A stretch of DNA of 64,000 nucleotides from Gordionus sp. m RMFG-2023 (taxonomy: Eukaryota > Nematomorpha > Gordioida > Chordodea > Parachordodidae): contig NC_088777.1 in the NCBI RefSeq assembly GCF_954871325.1, positions 36,991,366 to 37,055,365 on the forward strand. The letters are read 5' to 3'. A model generated the notes under the pieces. The model worked only from the letters and a program-made list of their open reading frames with translations, was not told the origin of the DNA and did not search any database. Made by a program: the position numbers and the translations under genes. Below, piece by piece: positions 27,801 to 37,517 of the stretch; positions within the stretch are counted from its first letter, which is position 1; the number at the start of each line of letters is the position of its first letter.

Positions 27801-28867
27801 CGAACCCCTGCCTGTAGGTATTAAACTTGATCTGCTAGTAGATATAAGCAGTATGAGAGAGGGGAGGGAAGTGAGACAAAAACTAATCCCTCCATTTGCG
27901 GATATGCAAATCATGCTTGAACATGAGATCTTTGTGATGAAATATTGTGGCAGATTTCGTAGCATATATGATCTTGGGTACGTTGAGATAATTTTTGAGT
28001 TGAAGGAACCCCTGATGGACTGGCAATTTATTTAAAACTAGTCTACTAATAGAATAAGTTTTGTCTAAAAAGGTCTTAATTGCAGTGCCACCACCAATTG
28101 GAGAACCCGAGATGAGTAAGTTCCTGGATAAAAGAATAATTGAAAAGGAGGATTGGGAAGAATTGATGGGAGAAAATTCCGACTTTGACATGTTGGAAAA
28201 TAGCCCGGTAGTGGGCATTAATAATCTCAGGAATGATATTTATTAAAGAGATGTCATATGCTATGAAGATATTATCCAAATACCAGGTGTATTTAATAGA
28301 CTTTAAAGCTTAGATCGAATATATTAATGTTTTAACATCAAGGTAAAATATCGTTGGGCCCAATGGGTCACATTGTTATATATCTTCACAAGAATATGAA
28401 ATTTGTCGAATTTTAAATAAGAGTAGCTATGCAAAATAAAATTATAAACTTAAAAAAACAAACTTACTTAAAACCTATTGCTTTGAATACTATCGAAATA
28501 TATTTTTTTAATTTGCAATTAACAATAAATAAGATGAAATAAGATTTTTTATTTTTATTTAAAAATATTATTATATTCAAATTTTTCCTATTCGTTTTGT
28601 TAATTTTTTTATTTATTTAAATTTTATTATAGAGACCTATTCACGCTTTATCTCAAAAAGGGTGACAACGTTAACGCCTTAGTAGGCATATCACTGCTTG
28701 AGAAAAATATAAATTACCTTTTACCCCGTTTGGGGTCTAATGATACTCAGATCATCAAAGCCGGTTACAAACCTCTCTACCATAATACTATCCTGAATCT
28801 TTTCAATTTATTAGATTTCATTCTGAATAAGCCCGATAGCAGCAATCGATTTCTTCAAGAATATTAA
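18808..28867 (+). CDS. UVRAG/Vps38-like autophagy and endosome protein, 8 exons
   Basis: Predicted exons: 18808-18946, 18991-19025, 19066-19156, 19201-19701, 20082-20914, 21569-21746, 22258-22444, 28633-28867. All junction phases agree and give about 732 codons, close to the roughly 700 aa of animal UVRAG. The N-terminus reads MYSYAKLRHINKISLNN and then FFTLHL, like the RLRH...FTLHL start of the UVRAG C2 domain. A charged coiled-coil segment follows (LMELEKKLNGLHKLFELAQN), ending in SLTQLREKVTRKRNFLCDLK. The C-terminal domain has EINAALDHLCQLIKFLSELY, TPLPYPITFH, then LFTLYLKKGDN and LLEKNINYLL, matching the UVRAG/Atg14 pattern. In that family the protein joins Beclin-1, Vps34 and Vps15 on endosomes and autophagosomes. 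The exon 5 donor and exon 6 acceptor are the least certain junction. Three introns are 40-44 bp; the last is about 6.2 kb. Distant homology only; an Atg14 relative is the alternative. Confidence 0.65.
18947..18990 (+). other. 44-bp intron
   Basis: Begins gtaataaaat and ends attttttaag. Removing it, together with the introns 19026-19065 (40 bp) and 19157-19200 (44 bp), joins four open stretches in consistent phase (1, 0, 1) across a 35-bp micro-exon. This strongly supports real splicing. Confidence 0.75.
22749..23121. mobile_element. Foldback MITE with about 100-bp inverted arms
   Basis: The left end gggatatagaatccatgggg is matched in inverted orientation by the right end ccccacgaattccatatccc. 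The similarity extends about 100 bp inwards on each side with scattered mismatches. No coding capacity. It lies within the long intron of the UVRAG-like gene. Confidence 0.75.
23570..24150 (-). pseudogene. LINE copy 3: C-terminal and 3' end
   Basis: Minus-strand remnant of the same LINE family. KLFFKELGR near 23850 and HLKESPFSWQRLDIVIIRS near 23790-23720 match the C-terminal motif FFKELGKRI...KESLFLRQRLATAII of copy 1. Nucleotide similarity to copy 1 also covers the endonuclease-to-tail region (CCTTGTCAAGGAG near 24040). It has several frameshifts. It ends in a GATAAGATAAGATAAG-type microsatellite at 23620-23637, possibly the LINE 3' tail. Confidence 0.7.
24305..26456 (-). mobile_element. 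LTR-like element with about 240-bp direct repeats
   Basis: Two direct repeats, 24305-24555 and 26217-26456, share aaagttttcta at the left and long runs such as atcaatctacacaatttata; they end near caaca. They flank about 1.66 kb. On the minus strand at 25789-25607 the interior encodes KLEDYLKFHDSKNTLSLIGN followed by LPDELYLVMKAVFPREL, which looks Gag-like. No protease, reverse transcriptase or integrase was seen, so this would be a non-autonomous element. The orientation and the LTR label are inference. Confidence 0.5.
26962..27810. mobile_element. Non-autonomous hAT element with 8-bp target duplication
   Basis: Identical 8-bp duplications cctgtagg flank the element at 26954-26961 and 27811-27818. 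The ends are tagggatgcgaac and, inverted, caggggttcgaac (10 of 13 matching). Sub-terminal GGTTCGGTTCGG-type repeats lie at both ends, and an 83-bp-period tandem duplication lies at 27513-27660. No transposase. An 8-bp duplication with a C/TAGGG end is typical of the hAT superfamily. Confidence 0.85.
27513..27660. repeat. Tandem duplication, 83-bp period, inside the hAT MITE
   Basis: Two almost identical copies of a segment starting aatgtcaagtaaattattaa and ending at acaatacacact. Confidence 0.85.
28633..28867 (+). CDS. Distal C-terminal exon of the UVRAG-like gene
   Basis: After the acceptor the frame reads LFTLYLKKGDNVNALVGISL, then LEKNINYLLPRLG, and ends SSNRFLQEY with TAA at 28865-28867. 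This fits the family's PLYPKG...YGVYLLNKNI segment, which should directly follow the previous exon's C-terminal-domain sequence. The base composition is clearly richer than the flanking AT-rich intron. Confidence 0.65.
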
Positions 28868-29328
28868 TGGTGAATTGGGAAGGGTAAAAATATACATAAT
28901 ACGGATGCATAAATTTAGTAAAGTATAGGACTATTTAAGAATTAATATCTAGTTAAATCTATTAAGAACCCAATTGTTTTCGTATAATCTCATTTTTCTT
29001 GGTTACTAGACTAAAAATAAATTTTTGGTTTTCTTATAAAAAAATTCTTCAAAAATTTGATAATGTTAGTAAAGATAAATTTAACATATACTTCTTCTTA
29101 GAATAGGAGATATACTACTAACTAACTAAAAAAAACCTTAACTAATTATTTTACTTATTGGTTTGATCTTGGATATTTAGACTATTTTTCTTGAAATTGA
29201 TTTTTAATATTATTGTCTTAATTATTTAATTCATATTTGGATAGCCGTATGAAAAAAATGATATTTAAAGGGTTTTTGATATGATTATTTTAAAAATGAT
29301 TAAACATTTCTCTTTTATTTATACACAG

Positions 29329-29449
29329 TCAATTGAAACACTTTTATAATAATGGTGAAATTTGTAACGATATCGACTACTTAATGCGATTATATTCTAC
29401 AAAAAATGATGATTGTGAATCTTTCTCATTTCTTCAATTGCCCTGTTAA
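29329..29449 (+). CDS. Candidate terminal exon, unplaced
   Basis: After a good acceptor (tttatttatacacag) a phase-2 frame is open for 39 codons (GEICNDIDYLMRLYSTKN, then SFLQLPC) and ends at TAA 29447-29449. It lies 460 bp past the stop of the UVRAG-like gene, and I found no phase-2 donor before that stop. It may be an alternative last exon or belong to an undetected gene. Confidence 0.35.
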
Positions 29450-30429
29450 TGCTCCATTCTTGATATTTATTTCCCTTTTTTTATAAATGCACAATTACAA
29501 AGTAATATAATTATATCAAGATATATGTATAATTTGTTTTTAATAAATTTTTTTATATGATATAGATGGGTAATTATTCAATAAAAGATCATGAGTTTTT
29601 AATATTTTTTTAGCGATTCAATTCACAATATTAAATATTTTACCCTGAAGCAATGAAAATACATTTTTAAAACACCCCATCTGTCTCAAATATATTCCAT
29701 CATGTTTGGGTGTCTCAAATATATTCCATCATGTTTGGGATACCTATTCTATGAATTTCAGAAAATTTTGCCATAAAATCAATATAATTTATATTAGTTT
29801 TTCCATAAATTTTTTATATCAATTATAAATGACTCAAACATTAACGGCAAAATTGTCAGCAATTCATATGATAGGTATTCTAAGTAGATTGGTCTGTAAA
29901 ATCAGATTTTTAATTTTAAAAAAGCACTTAAAAAATTATTTAAAGTTGAATTTTAATAAATTGCCGGATAAAATACATTGTGAAGCTAACATATATAATC
30001 GACATGTGAATTATAGAATAAAGGTCTAGAAAAAGAACTTTGTAAAAAAATGTTGAAAATATAGATTATTGCACAAAAATATTCATAAGAATTATTAGCA
30101 GCATGTATATAAATTTACAAAGTAATCACGTAAAAAAATATGTATATTAAAAAATGAGAAAAAAAAATATAATGAAGAAGTATATTATGAATTAATAATA
30201 AGAAATTCAATCCTTTTATATTTTTTAAATATTTATTAAAATTAACTCGTGCATTATTTTCAACTTATTTTTCTAATCCATGTTTTTGTGCGATTTATTT
30301 TTTATACGATCACCTTTTCTTATATCGTTAATAATATCTGATATTTTTTTGCTTTGTGTGTTTCATCTAAAACTTTGTTAAAATTGTCGGAATGTCCCGT
30401 AAATCATTTTTTGGAGTATCAATAACTAT
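29450..30429. other. AT-rich spacer
   Basis: No supported gene. A 29-bp unit (tgtctcaaatatattccatc...) is tandemly duplicated at 29681-29739. An AATAAA at about 29542 could serve as poly(A) signal for the upstream gene. Confidence 0.45.
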
Positions 30430-31061
30430 ATCGACAGTTTCATCATTTACAACGAGTGGTAATCGTGATAAACAGTCAGGAACTGTATTGTATTTTCTTG
30501 CTCTATAGATTATTTTGAAATCGTAATCTCCCGCTATATTCTATTTTTACAATCACATTGAATTGAAGTGTTTTCTTTTAAGTCTTTGGCGATGATGTAC
30601 AAGGGTTTATGGTCAATGATGAATATAAATTTTGTCACTATGAGATATTCAAATCCTATTATGAATAGAGCGTCTCTGTATGTTTGTGTAGTTTATCTCT
30701 GCTTTTAATAACGTTCTTGATTCATATGCTACAGGTTTTATTCCGTCACCTATATGAAAAAGTTCTGTTCCAAGTCCATGTTTGGATGAGTCAGCATCTA
30801 TTCCAATAGATAAGTTTGGATTAAAATAATTTAACGTAGGAGGTTGACTAATTAATGTCTCAATTTCATCAAAAATTTTAGCATTTTCAGCTTCCCATTT
30901 CCACTTTTCTATATTGACTATTTTGTAGAGTGGGTCTGCGAGGTCTGCAAAATTATTCAAAAATTTTCTGTAGTAACTTGCCATTCATAAAAATGTATAA
31001 AGTACATCATATGATTTTGGCTCTGGCATGTTGATTATAGCTTTAATTTTATCTCGATTAG
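30430..31061 (-). pseudogene. Ty3/gypsy polymerase fragment: RT end and RNase H
   Basis: Minus-strand LTR-retrotransposon Pol remnant. From the N-terminal side: DKIKAIINMPEPKS at about 31050-31010; then SYYRKFLNNFADLADPLY at 30980, PPTLNYFNPNLSIGIDAD, and the RNase H start KPVAYESRTLL near 30740. Further down come IIDHKPLYIIA at about 30610 and the RNase H end DCLSRLPL at about 30470. A stop replaces the usual glycine just before MASYYRKF (at about 30986), and frameshifts lie near 30660 and 30560. The active-site part of RT is interrupted and mostly absent. Confidence 0.85.
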
Positions 31062-31944
31062 TAGGGGAAATGTTCCATAAATGGCCATGTGTTAAGACTG
31101 GCCATCACCCTTTATCTTTTTAACCATTGAACCACTTTCTCTCAAAATTGGTCAAAATGTGTATATTTATGATATGTACCTTACCTAAGTTCATTTATTG
31201 AATAGAGCAATTCGATAAAAAAATATTTTAAATAAACTAGTTTTATTACCTCTTTCTGGGAAAATCACGTCACATTTTTTTGAAATAATTATTAATTTAG
31301 ATTGCTTATATTTTATATAAATATTATCTTTCGGCATTTAACATTATTCACACAAAAAAATTAGACTTTAAAAGCTTTACTTAATAGACATATAAAGGCG
31401 CTTAATAATAGAAAGGTGATTATTGTCTGGCCATGTATTGATTGGCCACAATTAGCACATTCACATATTCATATTAAAATGAAAAGCTCTTGCAAAACAA
31501 CATTTGGTGAAATTTAAAAAGATAAACAAGCTTAAGAATATTTTGCAAAATGATAATTTAGATATTAATTTATATATTATCATCAAATAGATTGTGATAA
31601 ATTGAGATTTTAATACTAATTCAATTAGTGTATTATTAATTTTTTATATAACTAAAAAGTTTAAAAATATTAACATAGGTCTTTAACAAGTATTTCATAT
31701 TGTATTATTTCATATTTATAATAAAATTTTTAAATAATATATTATGGCCAGTTAACACATAGTATATGGCCAGTCAATATATAGAAAAACAACTTTCACG
31801 TAATCTCATTTAGCTCTTAAAATTTTATTTTAAAGATTAAGATTTAGGCTACACATTGATATAAAATTTGTTTGGTTAAACATAAATTTTAATACCTTTT
31901 TTCAAAAAAGCAAAAACATGGACATTCAAGGCACATTTCCACTA
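31062..31944. mobile_element. 883-bp TIR element inserted in the gypsy fragment
   Basis: The left end taggggaaatgttccataaa and the inverted right end tagtggaaatgtgccttgaa are clearly related, with similarity over about 33 bp. A TA lies at each border, as expected for Tc1/mariner-type insertion. Sub-terminal GGCCA motifs recur near both ends (31094, 31113, 31745, 31769) and in the middle (31421-31445). No transposase frame, so non-autonomous. The gypsy protein is interrupted exactly here: LGYDIDAEGI above 31945 and NRDKIKAI below 31061. Confidence 0.75.
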
Positions 31945-32040
31945 TATATGCCTTCCGCATCTATGTCATATCCTAAAATCTGATGTTGGTATGCTGGTTT
32001 GCATGAATACGCTTTTTGCAAAATTAGGTGTGAGATCATA
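31945..32040 (-). pseudogene. Ty3/gypsy RT fragment beyond the inserted element
   Basis: The minus strand reads KAYSCKPAYQHQILGYDIDA then EGI, corresponding to the KC-F...LGH..S.EGI segment of gypsy RT. It precedes the segment found at 31061 and below. No clear upstream RT or protease was found above 32040. Confidence 0.7.
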
Positions 32041-32689
32041 TTAGCTGACCGATTCCCAGCAGAGGTCAGGTAGGCACTATTTTGAGGATCATTTTATTTT
32101 TAATTGGATTTTATGTAATCTTTAAGAAATTAATTAATATTTTACATCTTTATTTTAAATTATTATAATATCTAAATAAAAAAAAGAATAATGATCGTTA
32201 AAATAAATGCTATATATATAGTATTTTTAAAGTAAGGTATTAAAAGTATTTGAATAATAAAATTAAAAGAAGGAAAATAAAAGTAATAGCCTTGTACAAA
32301 GATGTTGTTTTCGTTAATAAAAAATTGAAATAATATATTAGTGAAAATGATATTTTCGTCAAATATTTATTTGAAATAATATACTAGTGAAAATAATGAT
32401 AAATTATTTAATTCATAACAACTTTCGAAATATTGTCTACCTTAAGAGTTGTCGAAGATGTTAAAGGATAATTTGGGTACATTTTATTCTATGATGATGA
32501 ATATAATGAGATGTTTTGAAATCATTATCAAATCCATACTTTAAGAATATATGGATTGAGTCAGATGATAAAAAAAAATACCCTATAAATATATTATTAA
32601 AAGACGACCTGGTTTTATTATTACATAATCAAACTCACCTTAGATTGAAATAATTATTTCTGAGTTTAATAATGCACATAAGATTTAGC
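32041..32689. other. AT-rich region, possible transposase debris
   Basis: No frame can be supported. GC-richer patches at 32440-32640 may be the decayed body of the hAT relic that follows. Confidence 0.35.
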
Positions 32690-32890
32690 TAGAAATATTG
32701 AATTATCTTTAGAAATATGTTAGAAACACTTAATTATTATTCTTCCATTAAGGATTTTTAAAGTATAATACTGCAATTATCAGCTCCAATTGAAAGGTTA
32801 TTCAGTTTTGGCACAATGAAATACTCCGACCGATAGGCTAAAGGATAAAATATTTTTAAGATTCACTAGTTAAAAAAATTAATTTTGATT
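32690..32890 (+). pseudogene. hAT transposase C-terminal relic
   Basis: The + strand reads LSAPIERLFSFGTMKYSDR at about 32776. With a one-base shift the same DNA gives EILRP and RLKDKIFLRF. This is the conserved hAT dimerisation motif (SAP.ERLFS.G...R..L....F). Frameshifted and without upstream domains. Confidence 0.65.
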
Positions 32891-34940
32891 TAATAAAATA
32901 GAATAATTAATTTTAAAAAACTCTGTATTGTAAATAAATATTTAAACTTCATAAAAACTACTAGTCTTCTTTCCTCTAATGTTATGAATAAACTAAAATT
33001 AATATTAAAATGTTTATGAATCTATCTTATCATTAAATATAATATATATTGTATATATTCATTCTTATTATAAAATGAGCTATATTAATATATATATTTA
33101 AAAATTCCAAATAAATTAGTTCTCTAATTATATACATATCATCAAAAATAAATATAAAATGTTATTCTATACCTAACTTCAAACTTAATAGGAAATGATC
33201 ATTTTATAGGAAATATCTTATATTTAAAGGCTCTCATTTAGCAATGATACAATATAATAATGATCCTTCCTTTTACAAAAAATCTATATTTGAATCTAGA
33301 TTGTTTTTTGAGGATCTGTCCAATTCTGTGTTGAGGGGATATTACAGATCTCTCCGGCTGTTGATTTAAAGGTGTATCTAATGGGGGAGGAGGTTTTTTC
33401 CCAAAAGTATATAAATGTCACTATAAATAATCATTAAAGAGTAGAAATAAGTGAAAGTTAATACTTTATCAAAATTTTCAGAAAAAAACATTTCAATAAA
33501 AATAACAAAAATATTTTTCAATAGATGTCACCCTGCCAAAGGTTTATAATAAGCGAGTCTAGCCCTCCAATAAATATTAATGGGAAAAACTTGTCAAATA
33601 TTACTCACCCCCCTCTTAATTATTCAAAATAACTTCTTTAATAAAAATTATCAACATCTTAATGATATAAGAGAGGTAATAGGGAAAGTCAGATACAATG
33701 ATCTGCATTAATTTCGCCTTCATAGATTGTAAAGTAGCACCTGCTGACACAGGGTTGTTAGATCCTACTTAGTAGAAAGGATATAATTTTTATGTATTTT
33801 AAATAAGGCATTAAAATGAATTTAAAAAAATTAATTTGGCTTTTTCCCTAAAAGTTTATAGAAAAATAATTTAAAATGTATTGCGTGCATACAATTGCTT
33901 TTATAAATTCCACGGATAATCTGTTCCTCTTATTTGTTCATTGATTATTTATTGATTGGTAAAGCAAAAATGAAGCTTGCTATAATTAGCAGTTCACTAT
34001 GTTCAAGAATTGAAATATCAGAGAAATATATGACCCATTTTGGTGAAAAGGAAGTCTTATATATTCAACACACCCCAACTTATCAGTAAAAAACTATTTA
34101 AGGTTGCAAAATTCGTCGAACAACTTTGACTCCTTCAAGGTAACATTTTTATTTTTAAATAAATCTATAGACTTTTCTAAATCTCATCACCTAGGAACAT
34201 TTTTAATTTAATTTCCATCCATTTGAAAATTTTTAATTCTTATAGAGGTTCTTACCAATGATCAAAATCATCTTTCAGTGCATATACTCGGATTTTTTGT
34301 CCATTTTAAATATTTGTTTGAGATATTGATTTTACTTTTGGAGACAAACTTTCATTTTTTTTCAACGATTTTAAATAGTTTAACATCTCAAAAACTGAAT
34401 TATTTTATTTTTGAACTGATTTAATTTTTCATCAAACACATACATCAAGGAATGGGCAAACCACGGATGCTTCATTTCAATCATTTTCAAAAAAAATTAA
34501 TTCTGACAATATATGGTAGATTTTTAATTCTAAGTAATATTTTTTATTTAAAAAAATAAGAATTAAGTTTAAAAAAACAATAACAAACATCAGAATGAAT
34601 GGTATTTTTTAAAAATTGTTTAAAAAAAAAGAAGCATATATGATATGCTTTCCATTTTCAAATTCAATGTTATGAATAATTGCCTATATTTTTTTGAGTT
34701 TTTACTTAAATACTGCAACATACGATTAAGAGTTACATATCTTATATAAGTGCAAATATTAGTATATGTAAAAAAAAAATTATTTTCAAAAAAGAGAACA
34801 ATTAAAATAAATACTGGACAGGACATATTTTTAAAAAAGGACTCATGGAAGTCCTACCTGAAACTATTGCGGGCCGGCATAGGCACATCTTAGTGCAGCG
34901 GTACTAAATAGAGAACATGTTTTTCAATGGCTTCTACTTC
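32891..34940. other. Non-genic region
   Basis: No supported exon. The short open frame at 34620-34826 is low-complexity. GC-richer patches (33300-33410, 33520-33580, 33700-33770) are unassigned. Confidence 0.45.
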
Positions 34941-34942
34941 AG

Positions 34943-35021
34943 CAAATGACATTTATTATAATGTAAGTACACTTCTAATAAATGAATTGTCAGTCTAGGT
35001 TAGTACTCATGTCATTTGACG
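34943..35021. mobile_element. Diverged short relative of the 48-kb MITE
   Basis: gaattgtcagtctagg and the outward segment ending catgtcatttg match the TIR of the element at 48032-48368. The left side starts caaatgacatttattataat, an inverted counterpart. Degenerate, without a clear target duplication. Confidence 0.5.
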
Positions 35022-37361
35022 CCCATGAGTTTTATTATAAAAACGGAACGCTAACTCAATGTTTCTTTAATCCTAAATCCGCGTCTAATATTCTCTAACA
35101 TGATCTGTTTTTTTTCAAGCTTAAGATCGAAGTCTAACTTGTTCTCAGCTCAAGGTATATAACCTGAGTTGCGCATTATCACTGTAAACTTTGGCAAATA
35201 ATCAAAAGGGTGAAAGTTAATCATCCACACGTAGGAGAGCCAATTCATTTTTAAGCCTGTTGGAGCAGCTTTTAGTGAACTAATTAGGTGGAGTATTCAA
35301 AATATATTTAAAATCTATATAAAACTTATGAAATAGGTAAGAAAGTAGTTGAATTGACAGTTATAAAAATAAATAAAATTTAAAAAAATGTACTTGTCCA
35401 ACTTGAATATTAAATAATAATCCACATCTGCTTTCTAATACTACCACCTCATAATAAATATTCGACCTAGTGAATATCTAGTAATGATATATAGCGTCGG
35501 ATTATTTTTCGTAAAATATCTAATGAGTAATGAATATCCTAAAAAAATTTGTTAGCGGCAGGTAGATTTACCATGTGTCACGATTTTCTAAAAAAAATTT
35601 ATAACATCTCACTCAGCTTTTTTGAGCAAATTGAAATAATCATTATTTTTCTCGCACTTTAATTCTCGCTTTTATTAAAAAAATATTATTGTTATGTTTT
35701 CCAAATTTAAAAAAGATTGTAAATATTTGTAGATAATATCAAAAAATCACATTCATTTATCAACATTTGAATGATTAAATTTGGAAATGAACATAAACAT
35801 ATATTGGTAGACGGGCAAATTATCTAAAAAAATCACACAAATATCAGAAAAAAATGGATGGATTGAATTTCCTTTAAAATAATATCACCAGAGACAATAT
35901 TCAATCATATTCATCCGACCTTTTTTTCAAGGTCCGGCTCCCAAACATAAATCGAAATAAATTTTTGTCCGCTGAATACAACCCGAAATTTCTTGAAGAA
36001 ATCTGAATACGGTCTGAGAAAATTTAAAAATATTTTTTGCCCGGCCCTAAAATTTTTAAAGATGTCCCAGTCTGTTAGACGAACTCTAGATTTAAACATG
36101 ATATATTCACCTTATAATTCGAGATGGAACGATGTGCTAATAACTACGAAGATTATAATAAGCTATTACTGTTCCATATCCCAAATTATATAGGACATGG
36201 AAATGGAACATTATAATATAAAAATAAACAATATGGGAAATTTAATTTTAGAGTCACATTACTTGTTTTAATATTATATTCTAATGAGTTCAAAAAGATA
36301 TAGAACATATAATCTTAATATTATTACGGAGAATTATAATTAAATTAATTTATAGTAAATATTTATTATTATTATATTTAAAATAAAAGCTACTTCGCTA
36401 CTATAAAAAATAGTTGCGAATTTTTACCAGAGATCAAGATCTTTTTCATTTTATCGTGGCTAAGAACGAAATTATCTGAAGATACTTTAAATGATATTTA
36501 ATATAGTAAAGATTAAATAAATAAAATTAATTTTTAGCTTATCTAACATTCATTTTAAATTTATTATGAAAAATTTAGAACCACCTAAAATCACATAATG
36601 TTTTGATCCCTGGTTTTTACTTCAGAAAAATTCTATTAGGCCCTATCCTAACTCTTTTATCTTATCTATTTTAAAATATAAGATTTTATAAGTTGGCCTC
36701 AGATTTAATTTTTCTTATAAATTCAATTAAATGACTGAGAGTGGGAAAATTCATATAAAAATATATTATTATATTAGTAAATTTATTTATATAAACTAAA
36801 ACTAGCTACATAATTTGATAATTCATGTGAGTATATATTAATATTATATATTTTTCGTTCGTAGATTTAAAAGTAATAATTTTTTAAAACAATTTAAAAA
36901 TTAGGAAATTTAAAAAAAATAATCTTTTTTTAAATACAAAATACATTTACGCAACATAATATATGATAAAAATATAAATAAATACTTATTTTTTAAAATT
37001 AATAAATATATATTATATTTACATAAATAAGACTAGTTTCATGAATAAGGAAAAAAAAGTAAAATATAATAAATTGCATTTCAACTATAGGCAGTGGCGC
37101 ATGAAGGGTGGAGGGGGGGGCATAATTTATTCTCCACCTAATAAATAATAAAACACCGTCTTTTTCCCTAAATAAACTATTCGTTAGCTTTCTTTCCCCT
37201 TTTAATAAAATCCTAAGTACACCACTGACCACAGTTACTCTTAAAAAGTACATAATATAAGTATTTAAGAAAAATTAGATAATGGGTTTCAGGTTTTTAT
37301 AATATAATAAAAAATAATAATGCAATAAGGGCCAAAATCACAATTCATGTTAAAAATTCGT
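35022..37361. other. Non-genic region upstream of the giant gene's 3' end
   Basis: Contains a GC-richer island at 35918-36080 with cggtc/ggccc motifs like other hAT-type MITE ends in this window. A short element bounded by cagtggcg (37092) and caccactg (37222-37229) has inverted ends. No gene seen. Confidence 0.45.
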
Positions 37362-37367
37362 TTTATT
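37362..37367 (-). terminator. Poly(A) signal AATAAA, giant repeat gene
   Basis: AATAAA on the minus strand about 150 bases after the stop codon at 37518-37520. Plausible 3' end of the giant repeat gene. Confidence 0.5.
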
Positions 37368-37517
37368 ATTAATATTAATGGAGGAGGGGATGTGGTAAAT
37401 AATCTGGTATTAAATAATATGGTTGATGAATGAAATTTTTCAATAAAATAAATAATTAATTCTACTATCAATATTCTTCCATAATAAGATGTGTACACAA
37501 TGCATGACTAATTTAAA

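Larger units (their letters stand above)
26480..28345 (-). pseudogene. LINE copy 4: RT C-terminal part and zinc knuckle, split by a MITE
   Basis: Minus-strand remnant of the same LINE family. The RT thumb and linker read LLISGSPIGGGTAIKTFLDK and LKNYLNVPKIIYATKS (about 28130-27930). Past the MITE, at about 26900-26780, the zinc-knuckle region reads LLRLSCDISLPSKYINC, then GGLPRHTN and NIPNTLEPNP. The protein order continues correctly across the MITE, which shows that the MITE inserted into a pre-existing LINE. Broken by stops and shifts. Confidence 0.75.
22445..28632 (+). other. 6.2-kb intron loaded with transposons
   Basis: The donor follows codon bases AC at 22444 (gtaatc) and the acceptor is attttattatag at 28632. 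Phase 2 on both sides rebuilds a Thr codon at a point where the UVRAG/Atg14 family sequence continues. Inside are a foldback MITE (22749-23121), two minus-strand LINE fragments, a direct-repeat LTR-like element and a hAT-type MITE. No independent host gene was found in it. Confidence 0.7.

Noticed and set aside
27800-27812. gttcgaacccc-like motifs as tRNA T-loops
   Set aside because: No acceptor stem or anticodon arm at the right spacing; the motif is the TIR of the hAT MITE.
27883-28218. Minus-strand 111-codon frame as a host gene
   Set aside because: Its motifs (SPIGGGTAIKTF, LKNYLNVPKIIY) match the RT linker of the LINE family, and LINE sequence continues on the other side of the MITE.
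33700-33780. FAFIDCKVAPADTG-like reading as reverse transcriptase
   Set aside because: Too short and without neighbouring RT motifs.
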